Assembly: GCF_000296465.1 (NCBI RefSeq)
Contig: NZ_JH815203.1
Location: 124,001-188,000, forward strand
Direction: 5' to 3'
Source: Barnesiella intestinihominis YIT 11860
GTDB taxonomy: Bacteria > Bacteroidota > Bacteroidia > Bacteroidales > Barnesiellaceae
DNA length: 64,000 nt
Part shown: piece by piece, positions 20,006 through 28,932 of the stretch
Layout of the letters: each line of letters starts with the position of its first letter
Position numbering within the stretch: the first letter of the stretch is position 1
Made by a program: the position numbers and the translations under genes
The notes under the pieces: generated by a model
What the model was told of the DNA's origin: nothing
The model's database searches: none
What the model saw: only the letters and a program-made list of their open reading frames with translations

Positions 20006-20015
20006 ATATTTCGAT

Positions 20016-21527
20016 ATGCAACATCACCTTTTCTATCGGCTTCTCATCATAAGCTGTACATTCTTTTTAATCTCTTGTCAACAAACAATCGAATGTTACC
20101 TTATACCTTCGACCGACAAAGCATCTGATTTTCATAAAGTTCAACCCCAAAATTCCGGCACGTTATTCCTCGCTAAAAATGAAGCGGAACATATCCAAAT
20201 CGTTTTCAAAGGCTGTCCAGGAGAAACTTATAAAATACATCGAAACGGAAATGACGACAATTCTATCCGATATAGTTGTCGGCAAATCAAATCGGTATAT
20301 GGATTCGACGATGCCTTAGTCCCCATAGATGGAGAACAAATTACTTTAAATGACTCTATCGCTAAACTATGGATTACATTCCGTACGGCCGAGTCGATCC
20401 GACCGGGGAAATACGAAGAACAAATTTCGATCGATGGTAACGGAAAACGGCAAAAAATAAAAATCGATCTGCAAGTGTACGACACGGCATTACCCTCGAC
20501 ACCTTCGTTACCAGCAGCATTCGGTATCATAGAAAAGAATCTCATCGACTCGACTTCGAAAGAACAAACTTTGCAAAACAAACTGGAATGGGCAGAATTA
20601 TGCCTTGATTATCGCATGAATCCCTATTTCTCCACATGGTTGGCCAACAGCATGAAACATGAGGCATCTTCATCTCCGTGGAAATGGAACGACAAGCGAA
20701 CAGTTCCTTTCCTATCGGACAAACGATTCAATCGGTTCGCTGTCCCCTACCACTCTCTGTCACACAACGAATTGGACAGCTTGTTGCAGCGATTAAAACA
20801 AACCGATTTACTCGATAAATCCTACTTCTACTTATGGGACGAACCTGCTTATATGAAAGAATATCACCTCATCGGTCAATATTCCCAAGAAATACACAAG
20901 CTCATGCCCGAAGCAAAGGTCCTCACGACCTTTTACTGTGGACCGAAAGACGGGAAATACAAAGACCGGTTGTTTTCCGTATTCGACCTTTGGCGAGGAG
21001 ACACTCAAATTTTCAGTATGAGCGCTTGGGCTTTACAAGCGAACGAAGCCAACGCAGACACATGCCGTTCTCTTCTCCGAGGCAATGAAGAATGGTGGAC
21101 TTATGTCTGCATGGGCCCCGGAGAAGAGCAGCCCAATCTATTGCTCACGATGGACGGATACCAGCATCGAGCTGTATTATGGCGTAGCTGGAAAGAGCGT
21201 ACCACCGGATTCCTATATTGGGCAGTCAATGCCTATGCCGAATCCGACACATTGGCTTTTCGCAAAGACCTCCCCGAGGGCGACGGTGTGCTGATTTACC
21301 CCGGCCAATATTTCAACAGCACAAGCCCCGTAGTATCAATACGAATGGAACGTTGGAGAGACAGTATGGAAGACTATGAATACCTTGCCAAGCTCGAAAA
21401 GAAAATAGGAAGAGCCAAAAGCGAAACCCTTTTCCAATCTATATACCAATCGCCCGAAAAATACTCGAAAAACAATGCAGAAATAGAAAAATTCAGAAAA
21501 TCCATTTTAGAAATTCTCAGTAAATAA
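20016..21527 (+). CDS. DUF4091 / GH123-like lipoprotein, copy 2
   Basis: 503 residues from ATG 20016. An upstream TTG at 19986 would overlap the previous gene and spoil the signal peptide, so I reject it. Lipobox FFLISC gives Cys21. It is clearly a paralogue of the preceding gene: RMNPYFSTWL, FYLWDEPAYM (D275-E276), KVLTTFYCGPKDGKYKDRLF and RMERWRDSMEDYEYL align along the whole length. The N-terminal beta domain is more diverged. Two tandem copies suggest different linkages or cellular locations within one degradation pathway. Confidence 0.8.
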   Translation: MQHHLFYRLLIISCTFFLISCQQTIECYLIPSTDKASDFHKVQPQNSGTLFLAKNEAEHIQIVFKGCPGETYKIHRNGNDDNSIRYSCRQIKSVYGFDDALVPIDGEQITLNDSIAKLWITFRTAESIRPGKYEEQISIDGNGKRQKIKIDLQVYDTALPSTPSLPAAFGIIEKNLIDSTSKEQTLQNKLEWAELCLDYRMNPYFSTWLANSMKHEASSSPWKWNDKRTVPFLSDKRFNRFAVPYHSLSHNELDSLLQRLKQTDLLDKSYFYLWDEPAYMKEYHLIGQYSQEIHKLMPEAKVLTTFYCGPKDGKYKDRLFSVFDLWRGDTQIFSMSAWALQANEANADTCRSLLRGNEEWWTYVCMGPGEEQPNLLLTMDGYQHRAVLWRSWKERTTGFLYWAVNAYAESDTLAFRKDLPEGDGVLIYPGQYFNSTSPVVSIRMERWRDSMEDYEYLAKLEKKIGRAKSETLFQSIYQSPEKYSKNNAEIEKFRKSILEILSK

Positions 21528-21554
21528 TTCTTTAATCATTTAAATTTCAAATCT

Positions 21555-22730
21555 ATGAAAACAATTACTTCATTCAAAATCGCAGGTTTAATAACAGCTT
21601 GTCTTTTTGCAGCTATGCCTACAAAAGCGGACATCGGAGCTATTTCTTTCAAAACATCGGCTGCCGGTATGAATGCGTTGGAAACAACAATCGGGTCTAA
21701 TCAAATGACTTTAGAAACATGGTTATATATAGACAATAGTACCGGATTTTTCGCTAGCAATATGCACAACGACAAGGGATTCGCATTAGGATTCGACGGG
21801 TGGTTTAAATTTCAGTTGGACGGAGCATCTATATGGATCGATCCTACTTCTTGGAAAGAGAACTGGACTCACATCGCTTGTGTCGCCGACGGAAGTCAGA
21901 TGATTGTCTATGTTAACGGTGAAATAGCCGGAACACAGGAGAATACAACAGGATATAATACGGAAGCCGATGGAAAGCCTCTTTTTTTGGGAACTGCTCC
22001 GTGGGGCAATCCTTGCAATTGCAAAATGGCAGACTTTCGACTTTGGAGTGTAGCCCGCACAGCAGAAGAAATAAAAAATAATTATCAGAAACAAGTAGAA
22101 CCGTCCACGACAGGACTGATTAAAAATTTCAATTTCGCAGAAGGTAATGGAGACCACACGGCCAACTTAGCAGAGCCCGAAGGTAATCAAGCATGGTGTA
22201 TGGGCGCTATCGATACCGATTACAGTTGGGAAACAGTAGCGCAGACTCCTACGAATCTACGGACAGAAAATCAAACCGAAAATTCATTCGACATTTTATG
22301 GGACGGAACCGACGGTAACACATGGAGTGTCGAATTATCTGCCAATGGACAAGTTGTCGACACGAAAACCAGACTTACCGAAAAGAAGGCCAGTTTCTCT
22401 AATCTCGATAAAAAAGATTACACTGTACGTGTAAAGGCACATTCGTTTATGGAAACTGCATTCTCCGATGCTTTCTCGGTCAATCTATCTACCTCCTCGG
22501 CCATAACCAATATTCATAAAAATATTTCTATTGTCAGACACAATAACGCAATCCAAATTGACGGCATTCAAACTGGAAAATTGATTTCGATATATACCGA
22601 TCAAGGCATTTTGAGCCGACAAATTTCAGCCGAACACGAGACAACGGTTCTCAGTATAGAAGGATTCCCTCATGGCATATATTTCATCTCCATAGAAGGA
22701 TACGGTCCGACATTTAAAATTGCTCTTTAA
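21555..22730 (+). CDS. Secreted LamG/concanavalin-like protein with Fn3 region and T9SS-type C-terminal signal
   Basis: 391 residues. An ordinary signal peptide ends near MPTKA, without a lipobox. Residues about 30-200 form a LamG/laminin-G-3 jelly roll (MTLETWLYIDNSTGFF, WTHIACVADGSQMIVYVNGE, FRLWSVARTAEEIKNNY). Residues about 225-310 look like fibronectin type III. The C-terminal 70 residues (IYTDQGILSRQISA, LSIEGFPHGIYFISIEG) resemble type A C-terminal sorting signals of the type IX secretion system. It is the last gene of the locus, probably a cell-surface or secreted glycan-binding protein. Confidence 0.75.
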   Translation: MKTITSFKIAGLITACLFAAMPTKADIGAISFKTSAAGMNALETTIGSNQMTLETWLYIDNSTGFFASNMHNDKGFALGFDGWFKFQLDGASIWIDPTSWKENWTHIACVADGSQMIVYVNGEIAGTQENTTGYNTEADGKPLFLGTAPWGNPCNCKMADFRLWSVARTAEEIKNNYQKQVEPSTTGLIKNFNFAEGNGDHTANLAEPEGNQAWCMGAIDTDYSWETVAQTPTNLRTENQTENSFDILWDGTDGNTWSVELSANGQVVDTKTRLTEKKASFSNLDKKDYTVRVKAHSFMETAFSDAFSVNLSTSSAITNIHKNISIVRHNNAIQIDGIQTGKLISIYTDQGILSRQISAEHETTVLSIEGFPHGIYFISIEGYGPTFKIAL

Positions 22731-22749
22731 TAAATCTTCCATAAACTAT

Positions 22750-22780
22750 AAAGGCGGGAACATGCAATGTCTCGCCTTTT
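22750..22780 (+). terminator. Terminator of the glycan-utilisation operon
   Basis: A 10-bp G/C-rich stem with one G-T pair (22750-22759 with about 22770-22779) has a short loop and ends in TTTT. It lies 20 bases after the LamG stop codon and just before the promoter of the sigma-54 activator. Confidence 0.75.
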
Positions 22781-22813
22781 CTGTATCTGCTTTTTCGGAA
22801 CAAAAATATATCC

Positions 22814-22821
22814 TATCTTTG
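22814..22821 (+). promoter_or_regulatory. -7 box of the sigma-54 activator gene
   Basis: Exact TATCTTTG. Transcription would begin about 22828, which is at or past the ATG at 22827. The coding start is therefore better placed at 22848. Confidence 0.65.
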
Positions 22822-22847
22822 CACGCATGAGTAAGAATGAGAATATT

Positions 22848-24185
22848 ATGAATAAGGTTCTAATCATCGACGATGAACCACAGATAAGACAGTTATTAGC
22901 CCGCATTTTAGGGCTGGAAGGATATGAAGTTTTACAGGCAGGAGACTGTAAAGCGGCAGTAAAACAAATGGAGTATTCTCCCAATGTTATCTTATGCGAT
23001 GTTTTTCTCCCCGACGGGAATGGTGTAGATTTCATAAAAACAATAAAAAAAATATCGCCCGAATCGGAAATCATTTTATTAACAGCCCACGGAAATATAC
23101 CCGACGGGGTACAAGCCATAAAAAACGGAGCCTTCGACTACATAACCAAAGGTGACGACAATAACAAAATTATTCCTCTGATTAGTCGGGCTATGGAAAA
23201 AGCTCGAACTAACGGAGTAAAAAATCGTCCCGAAAAAGAAACCTTTCAGCAATATTCATTCAATTCTATTCTTGGTCAGTCAAAGCCTTTGCTGGAAGCT
23301 ATCGCGTTGGCACGAAAAGTGGCATCAACCGATGTACCGGTTCTTTTAACCGGAGAGACCGGTACAGGAAAGGAAGTTTTCGCCCAAGCGATTCACCACG
23401 AGAGCAAACGAAATAAAGGAAATTTCGTTGCAATAAATTGTTCGGCATTTAGCAAAGAGCTCTTGGAAAGCGAAATATTCGGACATAAAGCAGGCTCCTT
23501 TACCGGAGCCTTGAAAGACAAAAAGGGACTTTTCGAAGAGGCTCACAACGGAACGATATTTTTAGATGAAATCGGAGAAATGGCGATAGAGTTGCAAGCC
23601 AAGTTGCTTCGAGTATTAGAAACCGGAGAATATATCAAAATAGGTGAAACCAAACCGACATCTGTAAATGTTCGTATTATTGCAGCAACCAACCGAAACT
23701 TGCCGGAAGAAATAAATGCAGGGCATTTCAGGGAGGATTTGTTTTATCGGCTGTCGGTTTTCCAAATACATTTACCACCTTTGAGAGAACGTCCGGGAGA
23801 TATTAGGCTTCTAACCGAAGCGTTTGTACAATCCCTATCCGAAAAAATGACCCATTCCTCGAAAACGGTTTCCAAAGCATTCATCGACATGCTCGAACAA
23901 CAAGAATGGAAAGGCAATGTGCGTGAACTCAGAAACGTTATCGAAAGAAGTCTTATTGTTTGTGAAAATGATGAGTTACACCCCGAAGATTTACCCATAG
24001 AAATACAAAATGCAGCTTTTAAGGAAAAAAGTAGTAATAATAGTGGTTTCGAATTATCGGCTATGGAAAAACGCCACATTGCCCGAGTACTAGACTATAC
24101 GAACGGCAATAAAACCGAAGCTGCAAAACTCCTAAAAATAGGACTTACCACTTTATATCGAAAAATAGAGGAATATAAACTCTAA
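22848..24185 (+). CDS. NtrC-family sigma-54-dependent response regulator, probable activator of the kdp operon
   Basis: 445 residues from ATG 22848; earlier ATGs lie at or before the predicted transcript start. The receiver domain (1-115) has phosphoacceptor D51 in ILCDVFLPDG. The AAA+ domain has Walker A GETGTGKE, the sigma-54-contact loop GSFTGA (the common form is GAFTGA), and Walker B GTIFLDEIGEM. A C-terminal Fis-type HTH reads NKTEAAKLLKIGLTTLYRKIEEY. It activates RNA polymerase with sigma-54. The next transcription unit starts with a -24/-12 promoter 118 bases after its stop and encodes Kdp plus a histidine kinase, so a role as the KdpE replacement is a strong inference. Confidence 0.92.
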   Translation: MNKVLIIDDEPQIRQLLARILGLEGYEVLQAGDCKAAVKQMEYSPNVILCDVFLPDGNGVDFIKTIKKISPESEIILLTAHGNIPDGVQAIKNGAFDYITKGDDNNKIIPLISRAMEKARTNGVKNRPEKETFQQYSFNSILGQSKPLLEAIALARKVASTDVPVLLTGETGTGKEVFAQAIHHESKRNKGNFVAINCSAFSKELLESEIFGHKAGSFTGALKDKKGLFEEAHNGTIFLDEIGEMAIELQAKLLRVLETGEYIKIGETKPTSVNVRIIAATNRNLPEEINAGHFREDLFYRLSVFQIHLPPLRERPGDIRLLTEAFVQSLSEKMTHSSKTVSKAFIDMLEQQEWKGNVRELRNVIERSLIVCENDELHPEDLPIEIQNAAFKEKSSNNSGFELSAMEKRHIARVLDYTNGNKTEAAKLLKIGLTTLYRKIEEYKL

Positions 24186-24220
24186 TTCTTTTCAAAATAA
24201 TACACAACCCTACCAAAATG

Positions 24221-24255
24221 AAAAGGGAGTATCTGTTCGCCAGATGCTCCCTTTT
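24221..24255 (+). terminator. Strong terminator between the activator gene and the kdp operon
   Basis: A 15-bp stem with a single G-T pair (24221-24235 with 24241-24255), a 5-base loop and flanking A and T runs. It isolates the activator from the kdp promoter, so kdp expression depends on its own start site. Confidence 0.88.
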
Positions 24256-24302
24256 CATTTATAATACTAATTATGAACCAATTAAAATATTCAAAAACAA
24301 TA

Positions 24303-24320
24303 TTGGCACAACTTTGGCAT
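24303..24320 (+). promoter_or_regulatory. Sigma-54 (-24/-12) promoter of the kdp operon
   Basis: TTGGCAC at 24303-24309 and TGGCAT at 24315-24320 place GG and GC exactly 10 bases apart, as in the consensus TGGCACN5TTGCW. Only one of the four central bases around the -12 GC differs. The start site would be near 24330, 40 bases before the first small gene. No TAnnTTTG box fits here, and an NtrC-family activator gene is immediately upstream. The activator-binding site is not evident by eye. Confidence 0.82.
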
Positions 24321-24369
24321 ATCCCAAACCGAAAAAAAATAATTTAGTATTCACTTAAAAAAATGTAAC

Positions 24370-24468
24370 ATGGAATTTGACGCATTAGGTTTTGGAGTTT
24401 GTATACTCAGTGGAATTGCCTGTTTCTGGCTCTTCTATAAGTGCATAGACTGGTTTGAAAAAATTTAA
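24370..24468 (+). CDS. Small single-span membrane peptide at the head of the kdp operon
   Basis: 32 residues: an acidic start (MEFDALGFG), one hydrophobic span (VCILSGIACFWLFYKCI) and a short charged tail. It lies 40 bases after the predicted transcription start and 17 bases before kdpF. I do not recognise a family. Position suggests an accessory peptide of the Kdp complex or a translated leader. No clear ribosome site is visible, as is normal in this phylum. Confidence 0.55.
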   Translation: MEFDALGFGVCILSGIACFWLFYKCIDWFEKI

Positions 24469-24485
24469 TTAAAAGGAGATTTAAC

Positions 24486-24566
24486 ATGTACACTGCATTA
24501 TTTATTATCAGCGTAATTATGTTCGGGTATCTGATGTATGTATTAGTGAAACCCGAAAAGTTTTAG
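24486..24566 (+). CDS. kdpF: KdpF, small subunit of the potassium-transporting ATPase
   Basis: 26 residues: a single hydrophobic helix (ALFIISVIMFGYLMYVLV) followed by KPEKF. The closing YxxxxLVKPEKF pattern is the family signature. KdpF stabilises the KdpABC complex in the cytoplasmic membrane. It lies 22 bases before kdpA. An AAAAGGAG ribosome site is visible just upstream. Confidence 0.85.
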   Translation: MYTALFIISVIMFGYLMYVLVKPEKF

Positions 24567-24588
24567 TCATTTATAAAGATTAAACACA

Positions 24589-26295
24589 ATGAATACAGAG
24601 ATATTAGGTGTTATTGCACAAATTGTCCTGATGGTCGTACTCGCCTACCCCATCGGGAAATACATTTCAAAGGTTTTCAAAGGTGAGAAAGTTTGGTCGG
24701 ACTTCATGACTCCCATCGAAAAAATCATGTACAAACTGGGAGGTGTCGATCCAACAGAAGAGATGAACTGGAAACAATTCCTGAAAGCATTGCTCGTGAT
24801 AAACCTCTTTTGGTTTTTCTGGGGAATGATATTGTTAGTTTCTCAGGGAGTACTGCCCCTAAATCCAGACGGCAATTTAGGACAGTCTGTTCATCAGGCA
24901 TTCAACACATGTATCAGCTTCCTCGTGAATTGTAACTTACAACATTATAGCGGAGAGAGTGGGCTAAGCTATCTCACCCAGTTATTCGTTATCATGCTGT
25001 TCCAATTCATTACCGCTGCAACCGGTATGGCGGCAATGGCGGGTATCATGAAGGCATTGGCCGCTAAAACGACCAAAACAATTGGAAACTTCTGGTACTT
25101 CTTAGTAAGGAGCTGTACCCGTGTTTTACTTCCTATTTGCCTCGTTATCGGATTCATACTGATTATAGAAGGGACCCCTATGGGCTTTGACGGAAAGATG
25201 GAAGTGACTACAATAGAAGGACAAACACAATATGTATCGCAAGGTCCTACTGCGGCGATAGTTCCCATCAAACAATTAGGTACGAATGGAGGTGGATACT
25301 TCGGAGTAAATTCATCGCACCCTCTTGAAAATCCTACCTATCTCACTAATATGATAGAATGTTGGGCCATATTGATTTTACCTATGGCTATGGTATTCGC
25401 TTTTGGGTTTTACCTTAAACGAAAGAAATTAGCATACAGTATTTTCGGAGTAATGCTATTTGCTTACTTAGCCGGGGTATGGATAAATGTATCCCAAGAA
25501 ACAGGTGGCAACCCGCGCATTGACGCAATGGGTATAGCACAAGACAACGGTGCTATGGAAGGAAAAGAAGTCCGACTGGGTTCTGCTGCTACGGCGCTTT
25601 GGAGCGTGACAACCACCGTTACTTCCAACGGCTCTGTAAACGGTATGCATGACTCTACCATGCCTCTCTCCGGCATGATCGAAATGCTGAACATGCAAAT
25701 CAATACATGGTTCGGTGGTGTAGGTGTAGGTTGGATGAACTACTTTACTTTTATCATTATCGCCGTATTTATCAGTGGATTGATGGTTGGTCGTACCCCC
25801 GAATTCCTCGGCAAAAAAATAGAAGCTCGAGAAATGAAAATCGCTACGATCGTTGCCTTGTTACACCCATTTGTCATCTTAGTAGGAACCTCATTAGCGG
25901 CCTATTTATATGTTCATGCACCTTCCTTTGTCGAAAACGAAGGCGGTTGGTTGAATAACCCGGGATTCCACGGACTAAGCGAAATGCTTTATGAATTTAC
26001 TTCCTGTGCCGCCAATAATGGTTCCGGTTTCGAGGGATTGGGTGATAATACATGGTTCTGGAACTACTCTTGCGGTATAGTATTGATACTCAGCCGATAC
26101 CTTCCCATCGTAGGACAAGTTGCCATTGCAGGATTATTAGCCAATAAGAAATATGTACCAGAAAGTGCAGGAACCTTAAAAACCGATACAGTTACTTTCG
26201 GTGTCATGACCTTCGCTGTCATCTTTATCGTTGCAGCTCTGTCATTCTTCCCGGTTCAAGCATTAAGTACTATTGCAGAACATTTCAGCTTATAA
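24589..26295 (+). CDS. kdpA: Potassium-transporting ATPase potassium-binding subunit KdpA
   Basis: 568 residues with about ten membrane spans, full family length. Selectivity-filter loops are recognisable: [19 protein letters not shown] and [12 protein letters not shown], plus the first-repeat loop with [15 protein letters not shown]. KdpA forms the channel-like pathway that takes up K+ with high affinity when external K+ is scarce. KdpB starts 16 bases after its stop codon. Confidence 0.97.
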   Translation: MNTEILGVIAQIVLMVVLAYPIGKYISKVFKGEKVWSDFMTPIEKIMYKLGGVDPTEEMNWKQFLKALLVINLFWFFWGMILLVSQGVLPLNPDGNLGQSVHQAFNTCISFLVNCNLQHYSGESGLSYLTQLFVIMLFQFITAATGMAAMAGIMKALAAKTTKTIGNFWYFLVRSCTRVLLPICLVIGFILIIEGTPMGFDGKMEVTTIEGQTQYVSQGPTAAIVPIKQLGTNGGGYFGVNSSHPLENPTYLTNMIECWAILILPMAMVFAFGFYLKRKKLAYSIFGVMLFAYLAGVWINVSQETGGNPRIDAMGIAQDNGAMEGKEVRLGSAATALWSVTTTVTSNGSVNGMHDSTMPLSGMIEMLNMQINTWFGGVGVGWMNYFTFIIIAVFISGLMVGRTPEFLGKKIEAREMKIATIVALLHPFVILVGTSLAAYLYVHAPSFVENEGGWLNNPGFHGLSEMLYEFTSCAANNGSGFEGLGDNTWFWNYSCGIVLILSRYLPIVGQVAIAGLLANKKYVPESAGTLKTDTVTFGVMTFAVIFIVAALSFFPVQALSTIAEHFSL

Positions 26296-26311
26296 TAACA
26301 GAACGATAGAT

Positions 26312-28345
26312 ATGAAAAATAATAAATCAGCTTCTTTATTTGAAAAAGAGCAAGTTTTAACGAGCTTAAAACAATCATTCGTTAAATTGAATCCTCGAAT
26401 CATGGTGAAAAACCCCATCATGTTCACGGTAGAAGTTTGTACAGCCATTATGTTCCTTGTGATGATTTATTCCATCTTTGACAACGCTCAAGGTTCATTC
26501 GTGTACAATGCATGGGTTTTTGTTATCTTGTTTATCACACTATTATTCGCCAACTTCGCCGAAGCTATCGCTGAGGCCCGAGGCAAAGCACAGGCTGATA
26601 GTTTGAGAAAAACCCGCGAAGAAACTCCGGCAAAACTACTTGTCAATGGACAAATAAAAACGACAAGTAGCTCTCAACTGAAAAAAGGTGATGTATTTAT
26701 CTGTGAAGCAGGTGATACCATACCTGCCGATGGTGAAATCATAAACGGATTGGCTTCTATCGACGAAAGTGCGATTACCGGAGAAAGTGCTCCTGTAATT
26801 CGAGAAGCCGGTGGTGACAAAAGTTCAGTGACCGGTGGAACAAAAGTCCTTTCGGATCGCATCGAAGTGCTTGTCACACAACAACCGGGAGAAAGTTTCT
26901 TGGACAAAATGATTGCTCTCGTCGAAGGCGCTTCCAGACAAAAAACTCCTAACGAAATTGCGCTGACAATCCTTTTAGCCGGCTTCACATTGGTATTCCT
27001 AATCGTATGTGTAACCCTTAAACCGTTTGCCGACTATACAGGAACTGTTATTACAATAGCATCTTTCTTATCGTTGTTTGTCTGCCTTATCCCGACGACA
27101 ATCGGAGGTTTGCTTTCAGCTATCGGTATAGCAGGAATGGATAGAGCTCTGAGAGCAAATGTAATTACCAAATCGGGAAAAGCAGTAGAAACTGCCGGAG
27201 ATATCGATACTCTCCTTTTGGATAAAACAGGAACTATTACAATCGGAAACCGTAAAGCTACCCATTTCTATCCCGCCAACGGTCTGGAAAATCATGCTTT
27301 TGCCGAAATTTGTATGATGTCGTCTCTATCCGATGAAACACCCGAGGGTAAATCTATCGTAGAACTGGCTCGTGAATCGGGTTTAAGAGTACACAACTTG
27401 AATACAACCGGTAGCAAGCTTATCAAATTCAGTGCCGAAACAAAATGTTCCGGTGTAGATTTAGCAGACGGTACTCGGATTAGAAAAGGGGCAGCAGAAG
27501 CTATTCGAAAAATTGCTCAAAACGCAGGCTACGAAATTCCACAAGATTTGGAAAATCGTATCACAGAGATTTCAAAAAATGGAGGAACACCTCTTGTAGT
27601 TAGCGTCAATGAAAAACCTGCCGGTGTCATAGAATTACAAGATGTTATCAAACCGGGAATACAGGAACGGTTCGAACGGTTACGTAAAATGGGAGTTAAA
27701 ACAGTCATGGTTACCGGGGATAACCCATTAACAGCCAAATACATTGCAGAAAAAGCCGGTGTAGATGACTTCATTGCAGAAGCCAAACCCGAAGACAAGA
27801 TGAACTACATCAAGAAAGAACAAAGTGCCGGTAAACTGGTAGCCATGATGGGCGACGGAACCAACGATGCTCCTGCTTTGGCCCAAGCGAATGTTGGTGT
27901 AGCTATGAATAGTGGAACTCAGGCAGCCAAAGAAGCTGGAAACATGGTAGACTTGGACAACGATCCGACGAAATTAATCGAAATTGTAGAAATCGGGAAA
28001 CAATTATTAATGACTCGCGGAACCCTTACCACATTCTCCATCGCCAATGATGTCGCAAAATACTTTGCCATTATTCCGGCTCTATTCATGATAGCCGTAC
28101 CAGAATTAGCTTCACTGAACATTATGGGATTACATAGCCCCGAAAGTGCTATTCTATCGGCCATTATTTTCAATGCAATCATTATTCCCATTTTGATTCC
28201 ATTGGCTTTAAGAGGTGTTCAATACAAGCCTATCGGAGCTTCGGCTTTACTCCGCCGCAACCTGCTCATTTACGGATTAGGTGGTATAATAGCTCCATTC
28301 GTCGGCATTAAACTCATAGATTTAGTAATAGGATTATTCTTTTAA
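26312..28345 (+). CDS. kdpB: Potassium-transporting ATPase ATP-binding subunit KdpB
   Basis: 677 residues from ATG 26312; the frame is open further upstream into kdpA but no start there fits. This is a P-type ATPase: actuator loop ITGES, phosphorylation site D304 in [10 protein letters not shown], nucleotide-binding residues around KGAAEAIRK, and hinge [19 protein letters not shown] followed by [12 protein letters not shown]. The serine in ITGES is the regulatory site in E. coli KdpB and is conserved here. It powers K+ import through KdpA. Confidence 0.97.
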   Translation: MKNNKSASLFEKEQVLTSLKQSFVKLNPRIMVKNPIMFTVEVCTAIMFLVMIYSIFDNAQGSFVYNAWVFVILFITLLFANFAEAIAEARGKAQADSLRKTREETPAKLLVNGQIKTTSSSQLKKGDVFICEAGDTIPADGEIINGLASIDESAITGESAPVIREAGGDKSSVTGGTKVLSDRIEVLVTQQPGESFLDKMIALVEGASRQKTPNEIALTILLAGFTLVFLIVCVTLKPFADYTGTVITIASFLSLFVCLIPTTIGGLLSAIGIAGMDRALRANVITKSGKAVETAGDIDTLLLDKTGTITIGNRKATHFYPANGLENHAFAEICMMSSLSDETPEGKSIVELARESGLRVHNLNTTGSKLIKFSAETKCSGVDLADGTRIRKGAAEAIRKIAQNAGYEIPQDLENRITEISKNGGTPLVVSVNEKPAGVIELQDVIKPGIQERFERLRKMGVKTVMVTGDNPLTAKYIAEKAGVDDFIAEAKPEDKMNYIKKEQSAGKLVAMMGDGTNDAPALAQANVGVAMNSGTQAAKEAGNMVDLDNDPTKLIEIVEIGKQLLMTRGTLTTFSIANDVAKYFAIIPALFMIAVPELASLNIMGLHSPESAILSAIIFNAIIIPILIPLALRGVQYKPIGASALLRRNLLIYGLGGIIAPFVGIKLIDLVIGLFF

Positions 28346-28356
28346 TAAAAGCAACA

Positions 28357-28932
28357 ATGAAAAATTTCATAAAATCAATCAGGCTAACATTAGTTTTCTG
28401 CCTTTTCTTCTCAGTATTTTATATACTGATATTATGGATATTCGCCCAATTCGCAGGGCCAAACTCTGGAAACGCCGAGGTTGCGACCTTAGATGGGAAA
28501 GTAGTGGGTGCAGCCAATGTAGGGCAAGTCTTCACCGAAGACATCTATTTCTGGGGCCGTCCCTCTTGTGCCGGAGATGGATATGATGCCAGTAGTTCTG
28601 CCGGTAGCAACAAAGGACCTACGAACGAAGAATACTTGGCAGAAGTAGAAACTCGTATCGACACCTTCTTGGTACACCACCCTTATTTGGAACGTAAAGA
28701 TGTACCGGCAGAAATGGTCACAGCCAGTGGTTCTGGTCTCGACCCTGACATCACGCCAGAAAGTGCATACGTACAAGTAAAGCGTGTTGCCGCAGCCAGA
28801 AATATGGACGAAACTACCGTAAAAGAAATAGTAGACCAAACAATTGAAAAACCATTTTTAGGATTATTCGGAACAGAGAAAGTAAACGTATTAAAATTGA
28901 ACATTAATTTAGAAAATTATGAAAACAAATAA
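28357..28932 (+). CDS. kdpC: Potassium-transporting ATPase subunit KdpC
   Basis: 191 residues: one N-terminal membrane span (LTLVFCLFFSVFYILILWIFAQ) and a periplasmic domain with GQVFTEDIYFWGRPSCAGDGYD, SGSNKGPTNEEYL-like motifs and the C-terminal FLGLFGTEKVNVLKLNINLE. It stabilises the KdpAB complex. Its last codons overlap the next gene by 14 bases, which suggests translational coupling. Confidence 0.96.
   Translation: MKNFIKSIRLTLVFCLFFSVFYILILWIFAQFAGPNSGNAEVATLDGKVVGAANVGQVFTEDIYFWGRPSCAGDGYDASSSAGSNKGPTNEEYLAEVETRIDTFLVHHPYLERKDVPAEMVTASGSGLDPDITPESAYVQVKRVAAARNMDETTVKEIVDQTIEKPFLGLFGTEKVNVLKLNINLENYENK

Noticed and set aside
19986-20015. TTG start for the second DUF4091 gene
   Set aside because: It overlaps the first gene and would put extra residues before an otherwise ideal lipoprotein signal starting at 20016.
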